From the NCBI RefSeq assembly GCF_004004555.2, contig NZ_SACP01000027.1:16328-80327 (forward strand): a stretch of 64,000 nucleotides of DNA, written 5' to 3'. Below the pieces are notes generated by a model that was not told the origin of the DNA, searched no databases, and worked only from the letters and a program-made list of their open reading frames with translations. Position numbers and translations under genes: made by a program. The stretch comes from Methylobacterium oryzihabitans. Its GTDB lineage: Bacteria > Pseudomonadota > Alphaproteobacteria > Rhizobiales > Beijerinckiaceae. This document shows, piece after piece, positions 51,093 to 59,391 of this stretch. How positions within the stretch are numbered: the stretch's first letter is position 1; each line of letters begins with the position of its first letter.

Positions 51093-52625
51093 ATGCCCTC
51101 CCAACCCCCGTCCGAGAGCCCGCCGCCCCCGGACCCCTGCACCCTGGTGATCTTCGGCGCGACCGGGGATCTGACCCACCGGCTGCTGATGCCGGCGCTC
51201 TACAACCTCGCGCTCTGGAACCTGCTGCCCGACCCGATCTCGATCATCGCGGTGAGCCGGACAGAGACCTCCTCCGAGGACTACGTCGCCGAGCTGACCC
51301 GGACGGTGAAGGGCTACCTGACCCAGAAGGGCGGCGAGGCCGGCGGCGGCACCTTCGACGAGGCGGTGTGGCAGCGCGTCGCCTCGCGGATCACCTACAT
51401 CGACGGCGACCTCACCGACGGGGCGACCTTCGCCGAGGTCAAGACGCGCCTCGCCCAGGTCTCCGGCGACCCGGAGGGCGGCAGCGTGCTGTTCTACCTC
51501 GCCATCGCCGCGAGCCTGTTCGGCCCGACGGTCGAGCAGCTCGGCAAGGCCGGCCTCGTCGGCGAGGCCGAGGGGCGCTGGCGCCGGGTGGTGATCGAGA
51601 AGCCGTTCGGCCACGACCTCGCCTCGGCCCAGGCCCTCGACCGCCAGATCCTGACCGTGCTCGACGAGCGTCAGGTCTTCCGCATCGACCACTTCCTCGG
51701 CAAGGAGACGGTGCAGAACATCATGACGTTCCGGTTCGGCAACGGCCTGTTCGAGCCGCTGTGGCGCCGGGACCACATCGACCACGTCCAGATCACCGTG
51801 TCGGAGACGGTGGGTGTCGAGGGCCGCGGCCAGTTCTATGAGGCGACCGGCGCCCTGCGCGACATGGTGCCCAACCACCTGTTTCAGCTCTTCACCCTGG
51901 TGGCGATGGAGCCGCCGATCTCCTTCGACGCCGAGGCGGTGCGCGACCGCAAGCAGGACGTGCTGCTGGCGACCCGCTCGGCCAAGCCCGAGGAGGCGGT
52001 GCGCGGCCAATACCGGGCCGGCACGGTGCTGGGCGAGGCGGTGAAGGACTACACGGGCGAGCCCGACGTCGCCGCCGACAGCCGCACCGAGACCTACATC
52101 GCCCTGAAACTCAGCATCGACAACTGGCGCTGGGCCGGGGTGCCGTTCTACCTGCGCACCGGCAAGTCGATGACCGGGCGCGACACCGAGATCGCGATCC
52201 GGTTCAAGCAGGCGCCGCTGTCGCTGTTCCGCGGCACCGACGTCGAGCAGACCGCGCCGAACTGGCTGGTGCTGCAACTCCAGCCCGACGAGGGCATCTC
52301 GCTGCATTTCGGCGTCAAGGTGCCGGGGCCGCAGGTGCGGCTGGGCGCCGCCGACATGAGCTTCCGCTACAAGGACTTCTTCCGAATCGAGCCCAGCACC
52401 GGCTACGAGACCCTGATCTACGACGCGATGATCGGCGACCCGACGCTGTTCCAGCGCGCCGACACGATCGAGGAGGGCTGGCGGATCGTCCAGCCGATCC
52501 TCGACCACCACGCGAAGACCCACGACGCCCCCCTGCCCTACCGCGCCGGCAGCGCCGGCCCCAAGGAGGCCGACGACCTGCTCGCCCGCGACGGCCACGC
52601 CTGGCGGCCCCTGGAGAAGGTCTGA
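51093..52625 (+). CDS. zwf: Glucose-6-phosphate 1-dehydrogenase
   Basis: Oxidises glucose-6-phosphate to 6-phosphogluconolactone with NAD(P); 510 residues. The dinucleotide motif IFGATGDLTHRLLMPALYNLA is near 20-40 and VIEKPFGHDL near 168. The active-site RIDHFLGKETVQNIM near 197 contains the catalytic His. The product goes to the lactonase encoded 4 bases downstream. It is the middle gene of the oxidative pentose-phosphate/Entner-Doudoroff entry set. Confidence 0.97.
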   Translation: MPSQPPSESPPPPDPCTLVIFGATGDLTHRLLMPALYNLALWNLLPDPISIIAVSRTETSSEDYVAELTRTVKGYLTQKGGEAGGGTFDEAVWQRVASRITYIDGDLTDGATFAEVKTRLAQVSGDPEGGSVLFYLAIAASLFGPTVEQLGKAGLVGEAEGRWRRVVIEKPFGHDLASAQALDRQILTVLDERQVFRIDHFLGKETVQNIMTFRFGNGLFEPLWRRDHIDHVQITVSETVGVEGRGQFYEATGALRDMVPNHLFQLFTLVAMEPPISFDAEAVRDRKQDVLLATRSAKPEEAVRGQYRAGTVLGEAVKDYTGEPDVAADSRTETYIALKLSIDNWRWAGVPFYLRTGKSMTGRDTEIAIRFKQAPLSLFRGTDVEQTAPNWLVLQLQPDEGISLHFGVKVPGPQVRLGAADMSFRYKDFFRIEPSTGYETLIYDAMIGDPTLFQRADTIEEGWRIVQPILDHHAKTHDAPLPYRAGSAGPKEADDLLARDGHAWRPLEKV

Positions 52626-52629
52626 CGCG

Positions 52630-53349
52630 ATGGCGGTGCTCCCACCCGGCGCGACGATCCTGCCCGATCCCGACGCCGTCGCCCGGGCGGCGGCCGACCA
52701 CATCGTCGCCGCCGCCCGGACCTCGGATCGGTTCGCGCTCTGCCTGTCGGGCGGCTCGACGCCCAAGCGCCTCTACGCCCTGCTCGCCGGCGAGTATCGC
52801 GACCGGGTGCCGTGGGAGCGGCTGCACCTGTTCTTCGGCGACGAGCGGGTCGGCGACACCCCGGAGGCCGGCAGCAACGCCCGCATGGTCGCCGAGGCGT
52901 TTGGGTCGGATTCCCCGATTCCGCCCGGCCACCTGTTCCCGATCCCGATCGACGGCACGCCGGAGGCCTGCGCGGCTGCCTACGAGGCGACCCTGCGCAG
53001 CTTCCACGGTTCCGGTACGCTGACGCCCGAGCGCCCGCTGTTCGACCTCGTGCTGCTCGGCCTCGGCGAGGACGGCCACACCGCCTCGCTGTTTCCGGGC
53101 AAGCCGGCGGTCGAGGAGGATGCGGCCTGGGTCGTCGGCGTGCCGGAGGCCGGGCTCGCGCCGTTCGTGCCGCGGGTCAGCCTGACCCTGCCGGCCCTGG
53201 CCGCGACCCGCCGGATGCTCTTTCTCGTCACCGGCACCGGCAAGGTGGAGCCGCTGGCCCGCCTCGCCGCCGGCGAGAACCTGCCCGCCGGCCGCGCCCG
53301 CGCCTGGGGCGAGACGGTGTGGCTGCTGGACGAGGCGGCGGCGGGGTAG
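52630..53349 (+). CDS. pgl: 6-phosphogluconolactonase
   Basis: Hydrolyses 6-phosphogluconolactone to 6-phosphogluconate; 239 residues of the glucosamine-6-phosphate-isomerase fold. LCLSGGSTPKRLYALLAGEY is near 38-57, FFGDERVGDTPEAGSNARM near 75-93 and LLGLGEDGHTASLFPG near 141-156 with the catalytic His. It starts 4 bases after the zwf stop, so it is translationally linked. Confidence 0.95.
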   Translation: MAVLPPGATILPDPDAVARAAADHIVAAARTSDRFALCLSGGSTPKRLYALLAGEYRDRVPWERLHLFFGDERVGDTPEAGSNARMVAEAFGSDSPIPPGHLFPIPIDGTPEACAAAYEATLRSFHGSGTLTPERPLFDLVLLGLGEDGHTASLFPGKPAVEEDAAWVVGVPEAGLAPFVPRVSLTLPALAATRRMLFLVTGTGKVEPLARLAAGENLPAGRARAWGETVWLLDEAAAG

Positions 53350-53494
53350 GGCGAGGCTCCGGCCGCGATCGACGTCAGATCCGGCGACACGCGACCAGGC
53401 CACAGCGACCGCATCGGACCCGCTGGCCAGCGTGAAGGCTTCCAAGGCCGTGTGCATCTTGTGTTACGTACGAGCACACGAGCGGAGGAGCGTC

Positions 53495-54283
53495 ATGCAG
53501 GATCGTGATGTCGCCGAATGCTGGGAAGCCAACGCCGATGCCTGGACGCGCCATGTCCGCGCAGGCTTCGACATCTACCGGGACGCGCTTAACACCCCGG
53601 CCTTTCTGGCGATGCTACCGAGAGTGTCCGGTCTCTCGGGTCTAGACATCGGCTGTGGCGAGGGCGCCAACACACGGCAGATCGCTCGTCTGGGGGCGAT
53701 CATGCAGGGGATCGACGTCGCACCGACCTTCGTGCGCCACGCGCGGACAGCCGAAGCGGCCGAGCCACTCGGCATCGTCTACCAGACGGCAGATGGAACG
53801 AATCTCCCGTTCGAGGAAAACGGCTTCGACTTCGCGACCGCGTTCATGTCCCTGATGGACATCCCCGATCAGGCAAAGGTGCTGCGCGAGGCGCACCGTG
53901 TGGTCCGGCGCGGTGGGTTCCTCCAGTTCTCGATCCTTCACCCCTGCTTCGTCCCGGCATACCGGAAAGTGTTGCGAGACGGGGACGGGAAGACCAGGGC
54001 GGTGGAAGTGGGTGGCTATTTCGATCGCATCGACGGTCGGGTGGATACTTGGTGGTTCTCAACCCTGTCAGCCGACGCGCGGGAGAAGGATGCACCGTTT
54101 CGCATCCCGCGATTCCACCGGACGCTGAGCGAGTGGGTCAAGATGATCTGCGAGGCGGGATGGGTCATCGAGCAGTTTGCGGAACCCTGTGCAGATGCGG
54201 AGCTTGCGGAGCGCGAACCCGTGGTGGCTGATACCCGTGTCGTTCCGATCTCCTTGATAATTCGCGCGCGCAAGCCGACGTGA
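53495..54283 (+). CDS. Class I SAM-dependent methyltransferase (Methyltransf_11 type)
   Basis: A 262-residue methyltransferase; the start is the ATG at 53495 behind GCGGAGGAGCG. The SAM-binding GLDIGCGEGANTRQIARLG is near 50-68, then GIDVAPTFVRHAR, and NGFDFATAFMSLMDIPDQAKVLREAHRVVRRGGFLQFSI-like core motifs are near 105-150. The acceptor is unknown. The stop overlaps a GTG that opens the frameshifted RusA-like frame (GTGA), hinting at a three-gene unit with it and the nuclease-like gene. Codon usage is somewhat less GC-rich than in the pgl/zwf genes. Confidence 0.88.
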   Translation: MQDRDVAECWEANADAWTRHVRAGFDIYRDALNTPAFLAMLPRVSGLSGLDIGCGEGANTRQIARLGAIMQGIDVAPTFVRHARTAEAAEPLGIVYQTADGTNLPFEENGFDFATAFMSLMDIPDQAKVLREAHRVVRRGGFLQFSILHPCFVPAYRKVLRDGDGKTRAVEVGGYFDRIDGRVDTWWFSTLSADAREKDAPFRIPRFHRTLSEWVKMICEAGWVIEQFAEPCADAELAEREPVVADTRVVPISLIIRARKPT

Positions 54284-54602
54284 AGGTCGGCGCTCAGCAT
54301 ATGGCATCACGGGAACTGACTTGGCTCGACGACCGGCCGCTCGCCGTGAAGATCCTTTACTTCGCGCCGGCCCCATGGACGGGGATGTCGACAACATCGT
54401 CAGGCTCATCCTCGATGGCATGCTGGGAGCGGTTTATCGGAGCGACCGCGTTATCGAACGCGTCATCGTGCAGAAGATCGAGCCGGGAACCGTCGTCCAG
54501 TTCGCGTCGATGACCGAGACGCTGGAAGAGGCGCTCGGGGCCGAACCGCCGGTCGTCTATATCAGGGTCGACGACGATCTGAGTTGGAGGACAGCGGCAT
54601 GA
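54280..54602 (+). pseudogene. RusA-like Holliday-junction resolvase, frameshifted
   Basis: Two frames together read as one RusA-family protein of about 107 residues. The first (from GTG 54280 or ATG 54301) gives RELTWLDDRPLAVKILYFAPAP. The second continues PMDGDVDNIVRLILDGMLG and YRSDRVIERVIVQKIEPGTVVQF, with the acidic cluster D-x-D-N, a later Asp in LILDG and the Asp of YRSD expected for RusA metal binding. The break falls in the C run of GGCCCCATGG near 54370; one extra C would restore the frame. It is thus a recent pseudogene, a sequencing error or, less likely, programmed slippage. The end overlaps the next start (ATGA). Confidence 0.7.
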
Positions 54603-55282
54603 CGTATCGGCCTTCCGATTCGGACGAACTCGCCGCCCGGATCGACGATCTGATGGGACGGTTGCGGCGCGATGTCGGAAAGCGGGGTTGGACGTTCCAC
54701 GTCCAGCCCTCCTCGGAGGTCATCCCTGAGTTCCTCAAGGGCTACCAGCCGGACGCGCTGGGCATCGGCCCGGATGGCGGGATCGTCATCAAGATCAGGG
54801 TACGCGGGAGGGAGACGCAGGCAGAGAGCCTTGCCGATCTGGCGAAGCTGGTCGAATCCCAGAACGGTTGGGAGTTGCGGGTCTTCTACGTGTCGCCGCC
54901 CGCCGAGGTGGCGCCGGGCTTGCCGGCACCGACGTCGGGCGAACTCGCATCCGGCCTCGCGGAGGCTCGGGTGCTGCTGGATGGCGTCCACGAACGGGCG
55001 GCGCTGGTGATGGCATGGTCGCTTCTGGAAGCGATGGCTCGGCTCGTCTCCCCCACGGAGGAGAAGGCCAGGGCGCGGCCCCTGTCGCCGGTTCAGGCGG
55101 TCCAGACGCTGGCGGAGATGGGTTACCTGGAAGAGGCCGATGCCCGCCGGCTGCGAGATCTGACGAGGCTGAGGAACGCCGTCGTTCACGGCGGTCTCGG
55201 GACGATCGTGCCGGCCCACGATGTCGCCCGCCTCATTCATGATCTGGAAGGAATCACGCACAGCCTCGACGAGGCGGCGTGA
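54599..55282 (+). CDS. Restriction-endonuclease-like (AHJR type) plus HEPN-like protein
   Basis: A 227-residue protein from the ATG at 54599 (TTGGAGGACAGC upstream), overlapping the RusA-like frame by four bases. The N-terminal part (about 8-95) resembles the REase_AHJR-like PD-(D/E)xK fold: RRDVGKRGWTFHVQPSSEVIPEFL, then PDALGIGPDGGIVIKIRVRG. Asp52 is present, but the expected E-x-K after the beta strand reads K-I-R (65-67), so nuclease activity is doubtful. The C-terminal helical part (about 115-225) has RLRNAVVHGG, an R-N-x3-H HEPN signature of RNases and toxins. Role unknown; a nucleic-acid-directed defence or toxin function is inferred from fold and neighbour only. Confidence 0.65.
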   Translation: MTYRPSDSDELAARIDDLMGRLRRDVGKRGWTFHVQPSSEVIPEFLKGYQPDALGIGPDGGIVIKIRVRGRETQAESLADLAKLVESQNGWELRVFYVSPPAEVAPGLPAPTSGELASGLAEARVLLDGVHERAALVMAWSLLEAMARLVSPTEEKARARPLSPVQAVQTLAEMGYLEEADARRLRDLTRLRNAVVHGGLGTIVPAHDVARLIHDLEGITHSLDEAA

Positions 55283-55406
55283 CGGGGGAGCGCAGGTTCC
55301 GAAGCCGGCGGCGCCGCCGCCGAGCGGATTCGGCAAGAGGGTGACCGGGGTCGCCGACATCGCCCCGCCCCCTCCCCATTCCGCCCGCGGGATGCGAGAA
55401 GCCGGC

Positions 55407-56042
55407 ATGCCTCCGTTCGATCCGCGCCTCGCCCACACCTACCCTGCCGTGATCGGCTGCGACGAGGTCGGCCGCGGCGCCCTGTGCGGGCCGGTGATCG
55501 TGGCGGCCGTCTACTTCGATCCGCGGCGGATCCCGGCCGACCTGCTCGGCGCCCTCGACGACAGCAAGCGCCTCGACGCCGCCACCCGGGAGCGGCTGGC
55601 CCCGGCCATCGCCGCCGCCGGCGCGGTCGCCTATGCGGGCGGATCGCGCGAGCTGATCGACCGCATCAACGTGCGCGCCGCCACCCTCGACGCGATGCGC
55701 CGGGCGGTGGCCAGGGTGGCCGCGGCCGGCATCGCCGCGACCGTGATGGTCGACGGCCGCGACGTGCCGCCGGGCCTCACCCTGCCGGCCGAGGCACGGG
55801 TCGGCGGCGACCGGCTGGTGCCGCAGATCGCGGCGGCCTCGATCGTCGCCAAGGTGATGCGCGACCGGCTGATGCGGGCGCTCGCCCGGCGCCATCCCGC
55901 CTATGCCTGGGAGCGCAACGTCGGCTACGGCACCGCGGCCCATCGGGCGGCGATGCTGAGCGCCGGGATCAGTCGCCATCATCGGACGAGCTTCCGCTCC
56001 GGCGCGGTTTCGCTTCGGGGCGGAGCCAAGCCCGTGCCATAA
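55407..56042 (+). CDS. rnhB: Ribonuclease HII
   Basis: Removes RNA from RNA/DNA hybrids, including single ribonucleotides; 211 residues from the ATG at 55407 (ATG at 55392 also possible). The signature GCDEVGRGALCGPVIVAAVYF gives catalytic Asp19 and Glu20. DDSKRLDAATRERL follows, then the third acidic residue in TVMVDGRDV near 114, and AASIVAKVMRDRLM near 144. Its GALCGPV version and GYGTAAHRAAM ending are of normal RNase HII type. It starts 124 bases after the HEPN-like gene. Confidence 0.93.
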   Translation: MPPFDPRLAHTYPAVIGCDEVGRGALCGPVIVAAVYFDPRRIPADLLGALDDSKRLDAATRERLAPAIAAAGAVAYAGGSRELIDRINVRAATLDAMRRAVARVAAAGIAATVMVDGRDVPPGLTLPAEARVGGDRLVPQIAAASIVAKVMRDRLMRALARRHPAYAWERNVGYGTAAHRAAMLSAGISRHHRTSFRSGAVSLRGGAKPVP

Positions 56043-56091
56043 GGCCGACCACGCCGGCCGCGAGACCGGCGCCGCAGAGGGAGGATGCCCC

Positions 56092-56130
56092 ATGACCGAC
56101 CGGATTCCGCCGGGACCCGTCGCCCGATGA
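56092..56130 (+). other. Possible 12-codon leader frame coupled to the PPC-domain gene
   Basis: ATG at 56092, spaced seven bases from AGGGAGG, opens a frame MTDRIPPGPVAR ending TGA at 56128-56130, overlapping the ATG at 56127. This would couple translation of the PPC-domain gene. The alternative is that the larger protein starts at the ATG at 56085, which has its purine run directly adjacent. Confidence 0.3.
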
Positions 56131-57011
56131 TCGCAGCGACGCGCGCCGCGGGCGAGGGGCCGTTTCCCCCCTCGCACCTCGCCCAGCCCGGCCCGGCCCG
56201 GCCGGAGCGCCATCTCGCCGCCGCCGGCCGGCCGCTCCACGCCCGGTTCGGCCTGGAGCCCGGCCGGACGCTCCTCGACGCGGTGACCGGGCCGCTCGCC
56301 GCACAGGGCATGCGCGGCGGCGTCGTGCATCTGCACGGCGGCAGCTTCGATCCGTTCGCCTACGTGATGCCGGCCCTGTCCTCCGACGGGGTCCACGCCG
56401 CGTGGTACAGCGAGACCTACCGGCCGGCCGGCGAGACCCGGCTGGAGGCCGCCACCGCGACCTTCGGCGAGCGCGACGGCGCGCCGTTCCTGCACGTCCA
56501 CGGCGTGTGGGTCGAGCCGGACGGGCGCCGGCGCGGCGGCCATCTGCTGCCGGCCGAGGTCGTGGTGCGGGCGCCCTGCGAGGCCGAGGCTTGGGGCACG
56601 GCCGAGGCGGCGTGGCGGGTCGAGCCGGACGCGGAGACCAATTTCCCGCTGTTCACGCCGGCTTCCCTCGGCGGCGACGGCGGCTCGGTGCTGCTGAAGG
56701 TGCAGCCGAACGAGGAACTGTTCGCGGCGGTCGAGGCGGCCTGCGCCGGGCGCAGCATCCGGGTGGCGCGGCTGCGCGGCCTCGGCAGCCTCGTGCGCCC
56801 GGTCTTCGCCGACGGCCGCATGGTGCCGACCGAGGCGAGCGAGCTGTTCATCCGCGACGGATCGGTCGGTCCCGGCGAGGACGGCCGCCCGCGCGCCGCC
56901 ATCGACATCGCGGTGGTGGACGTGGACGGTGCGATCCACGAGGGGCCGCTCCAGCGCGGCAGCAACGCGGTGTGCATCACCTGCGAGTTGCATCTGGAGG
57001 TGGTGGAGTAG
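56127..57011 (+). CDS. PPC (DUF296)-domain protein with two tandem PPC-like domains
   Basis: About 294 residues. Two segments resemble the PPC/DUF296 fold of AHL-type and bacterial homotrimeric proteins. The first (about 35-145) has LEPGRTLLDAVTGPL, LSSDGVHAAWYSETY, PFLHVHGVWVEPDG and GGHLLPAEVVV. The second (about 175-294) has VQPNEELFAAVEAAC, RVARLRGLGSLVRPVF and ends RGSNAVCITCELHLEVVE. Single-domain members are usual, so the tandem form is uncommon. The start is uncertain: an in-frame ATG at 56085 is possible. The ATG at 56127 overlaps the stop of a 12-codon frame at 56092-56130 that has a good AGGGAGG site. Function unknown. Confidence 0.75.
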   Translation: MIAATRAAGEGPFPPSHLAQPGPARPERHLAAAGRPLHARFGLEPGRTLLDAVTGPLAAQGMRGGVVHLHGGSFDPFAYVMPALSSDGVHAAWYSETYRPAGETRLEAATATFGERDGAPFLHVHGVWVEPDGRRRGGHLLPAEVVVRAPCEAEAWGTAEAAWRVEPDAETNFPLFTPASLGGDGGSVLLKVQPNEELFAAVEAACAGRSIRVARLRGLGSLVRPVFADGRMVPTEASELFIRDGSVGPGEDGRPRAAIDIAVVDVDGAIHEGPLQRGSNAVCITCELHLEVVE

Positions 57012-57082
57012 CGCGGCGCTCGACCCTCCCCCCACAAGGGGCAGTCAATTGCGCCGGCTCACGACCGGCGGTGAGCCGGCTA

Positions 57083-58501
57083 TCAGGCCGTCTCGGCCGC
57101 CGCCGGCGGCTCGCGTTCGGTGGTGCGGAAGCCTTCGAGCTCGCCGAGATACGAGCGGGCCCACCAGTCGACGTCCTCCCGCGCCATGCGGTCGAACATC
57201 GGGCGCCACCGCTCCAGCCGCTCGGCCTTCGGCATGTAGAGCGCGGCGCGGATCGCCTCGGCGACCTCGAACCGGTCGTAGGGGTTGACGAGCAGCGCCT
57301 CGGGAAGCTGGCGGGCCGCGCCGGCGAACTTCGACAGCACCAGCACGCCCGGATCGTCGTCGGCCTGAGCGGCGACGTATTCCTTGGCGACGAGGTTCAT
57401 GCCGTCGCGCATCGGCGTCACCAGCCCGACCCGGGCGGCGCGGTACAGGCCGGCGAGCACCGCGCGCGGATACGCCTTGGTGACGTACTGGATCGGCGTC
57501 CAGGACGGCTCGCCCAGCGAGCCGTTGATGTTGCCCAGCACCTCGTTCACGTCGCGGGAGAGCTGCTCGTATTCCGGCACCTCGGTGCGGGACTTCGGGG
57601 CGATCTGCAGGAAGACGACGTTGCCGCGCTGGTCGGGGTTCGAGGCGAAGAACCGCTCGACCGATTCCATCCGCTCGGGAACGCCCTTCGAGTAGTCGAG
57701 CCGGTCGACGCCGATCAGCAGCTTGCGGGTGCGCAGGCCCGCCATCGTGTCGCGCACGGTGCGGTTCATGCCGGCGCGCTCGGCCGCCTGCCGGAAGCCC
57801 TCGACGTCGATGCCGATCGGGAACGAGCGGATCCGGGTGCGGCGCCCGTCCACCATCAGCGAGCCGCCGCCGAGGGGAATCGCCCGCAGCTCGTCCATGA
57901 GGTTGCGGGTCAGGTTGTGGACGTCGCCGTCGGTCTGGAGGCCGATCAGGTCGTAGTCCGAGACCGCCCGCAGCAGCTCGTTCGAGGCCGGCAGGGTGTT
58001 GAACACCTCGCCCGAGGGCCAGGGGATGTGGTGGAAATAGCCGATCGGGTTGGCGACCCCGAGCCCGCGCAGCTCCGAGGCGAGCGGGATCAGGTGGTAA
58101 TCGTGGACCCAGATCAGGTCGCCGGGCTCGACCAGCTTGGCGAGCGCCTGGGCGAAGATGCGGTTGACGCGCTGGTAGCCGGCAAAGTCGGCCCGCGAGA
58201 ACGCCGCGAGGCCGAGGCGGTAATGCATGATCGGCCACAGCGCCCGGTTGGCGAAGCCGCTGTAATACTCGCGGTGGTCCTGGGGCGAGAGGTCCATCAC
58301 CGCGTACTGCACCCGGCCGCGGTCGGCGATGGTCGGGGTGTCCGACGGCGTGTCGGTGATCTTGCCGCTCCAGCCGAACCACAGCCCCTTGTAGGCGGTG
58401 AAGGCTTCCTTGAGCGCGACCGCGAGGCCGCCGGCCGCGACCGCCTTGGAGCCCGCCTCCGGGACGGCGACGCGGTTCGACACGATGATGAGGCGTGACA
58501 C
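57083..58501 (-). CDS. otsA: Trehalose-6-phosphate synthase
   Basis: GT20 glycosyltransferase joining UDP-glucose to glucose-6-phosphate for trehalose synthesis, an osmo- and desiccation protectant. It has 472 residues and starts with GTG at 58501 (MSRLIIVSNRVAVPE). Motifs: the N-terminal GGLAVALKEAF loop, WVHDYHLIPLA near 130, IGYFHHIPWPSGEVF, and the donor-binding GVDRLDYSKGVPERM near 250. An acidic motif PMRDGMNLVAKEYVAAQ is near 350. No otsB phosphatase gene is adjacent. It is divergent from the stress-protein group across 301 bases. Confidence 0.96.
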   Translation of the reverse strand: MSRLIIVSNRVAVPEAGSKAVAAGGLAVALKEAFTAYKGLWFGWSGKITDTPSDTPTIADRGRVQYAVMDLSPQDHREYYSGFANRALWPIMHYRLGLAAFSRADFAGYQRVNRIFAQALAKLVEPGDLIWVHDYHLIPLASELRGLGVANPIGYFHHIPWPSGEVFNTLPASNELLRAVSDYDLIGLQTDGDVHNLTRNLMDELRAIPLGGGSLMVDGRRTRIRSFPIGIDVEGFRQAAERAGMNRTVRDTMAGLRTRKLLIGVDRLDYSKGVPERMESVERFFASNPDQRGNVVFLQIAPKSRTEVPEYEQLSRDVNEVLGNINGSLGEPSWTPIQYVTKAYPRAVLAGLYRAARVGLVTPMRDGMNLVAKEYVAAQADDDPGVLVLSKFAGAARQLPEALLVNPYDRFEVAEAIRAALYMPKAERLERWRPMFDRMAREDVDWWARSYLGELEGFRTTEREPPAAAETA

Positions 58502-58802
58502 GGCGGATATGGACTCCGGCTTGCGGGAAGGGCCCGTGCGCCGCGCTTCTCTTCCCGTCGGATCGGCAACGCGCGGGAAGCAAGCGCGATCCGTCGCCGC
58601 GGGTCAACCCTTGCCGAAAACACTTCGTTCACGCTGTCCCGGCCGGCCGTGGACCGCGCTCCACAGGAAACCGCCGTGCCGGCGGGCGCGAGGCGGCCGG
58701 AACCGTAGGCGTCACACCCGGTTTCTCGGAAAGGATGGCGACCGGTGCCCGAGGCCGCGCGGCCGGCGACGGAAGCGAGACCCCGAGCGAGGAGTGGCAG
58801 CG
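58502..58802. other. 301-base divergent gap with no gene
   Basis: Gap between otsA and the stress-protein genes. Apart from the candidate EcfG promoter at 58699-58723, nothing recognisable is seen; the longer open frames here are GC-driven and start without ribosome sites. Confidence 0.5.
58699..58723 (+). promoter_or_regulatory. Candidate EcfG (general stress) promoter
   Basis: GGAAC at 58699-58703 and GGTT at 58720-58723 are separated by 16 bases, close to the GGAAC-N16/17-CGTT consensus of the alphaproteobacterial sigma factor EcfG. It lies 80 bases upstream of the first of four small stress-type genes. Support is by motif and gene content only. Confidence 0.5.
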
Positions 58803-59381
58803 ATGACGGCGGGTTTGGACAACGACTATCAGCGTGCGCAGGGCGCCGGCCAACCGTCGCAGGGAGCGACCTCCCACGGCGATCAGCCGGCGGACTGGAA
58901 CGCCCTGCGCCAGGACGTGCGCCAGCTCGGCGACGTCGCGATCGAGCGCAGCTACAGCCTCGTCGAGGCGGCGCGCGAGCAGGTCGGCGGCTACGTCGAC
59001 CGGCGCAAGAGCGACGCCGCCCAGTCGGTCTCCGACATGGCCGCGGCCCTGCGCGAGTCGGGCAAGGGCCTCGACCAGCAGCCCAACGTCCGCGCCTTCT
59101 TCGACAGCGCCGCCGACGGGCTGGAGCAGCTCTCCGGCTCGATCCGCGAGCGCAGCTTCGAGGACTTCTACAGCGACATCGAGGCGGTGGCCCGCCGCCG
59201 CCCGGCCGCGGTCGCGGTCGCGACCTTCCTCACCGGCTTCCTCGCCGCCCGGTTCATCAAGGCCTCGGCCCATCCGGCTCACGTCGCCGGCACGGGGGCC
59301 GACTACGGCAGCGCCCGCCGGTCGGAGACCTCGCCCTACCAGCCGGGCGACCGCCACCCCGGCGCCCGCTATCCCGTCTGA
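58803..59381 (+). CDS. Nutrient-deprivation-induced-like membrane protein
   Basis: A 192-residue protein from the ATG at 58803 behind GCGAGGAGTGG. A hydrophilic, helical N-terminal half (WNALRQDVRQLGDVAIERSYSLVEAAREQ) is followed by a short membrane segment near 140-158 (RRPAAVAVATFLTGFLAARF) and a disordered Gly/Pro/Tyr-rich tail. The layout resembles rhizobial nutrient-deprivation-induced proteins. It is followed by DUF1469- and DUF3618-type genes, a conserved stress-linked trio, behind a candidate EcfG promoter. Molecular function unknown. Confidence 0.75.
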   Translation: MTAGLDNDYQRAQGAGQPSQGATSHGDQPADWNALRQDVRQLGDVAIERSYSLVEAAREQVGGYVDRRKSDAAQSVSDMAAALRESGKGLDQQPNVRAFFDSAADGLEQLSGSIRERSFEDFYSDIEAVARRRPAAVAVATFLTGFLAARFIKASAHPAHVAGTGADYGSARRSETSPYQPGDRHPGARYPV

Positions 59382-59391
59382 GGAGGCCCCG

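Noticed and set aside
54280..54602. Programmed ribosomal frameshift in the RusA-like gene
   Set aside because: There is only a run of four C and no slippery heptamer with a downstream structure; a mutation or sequencing error is simpler.
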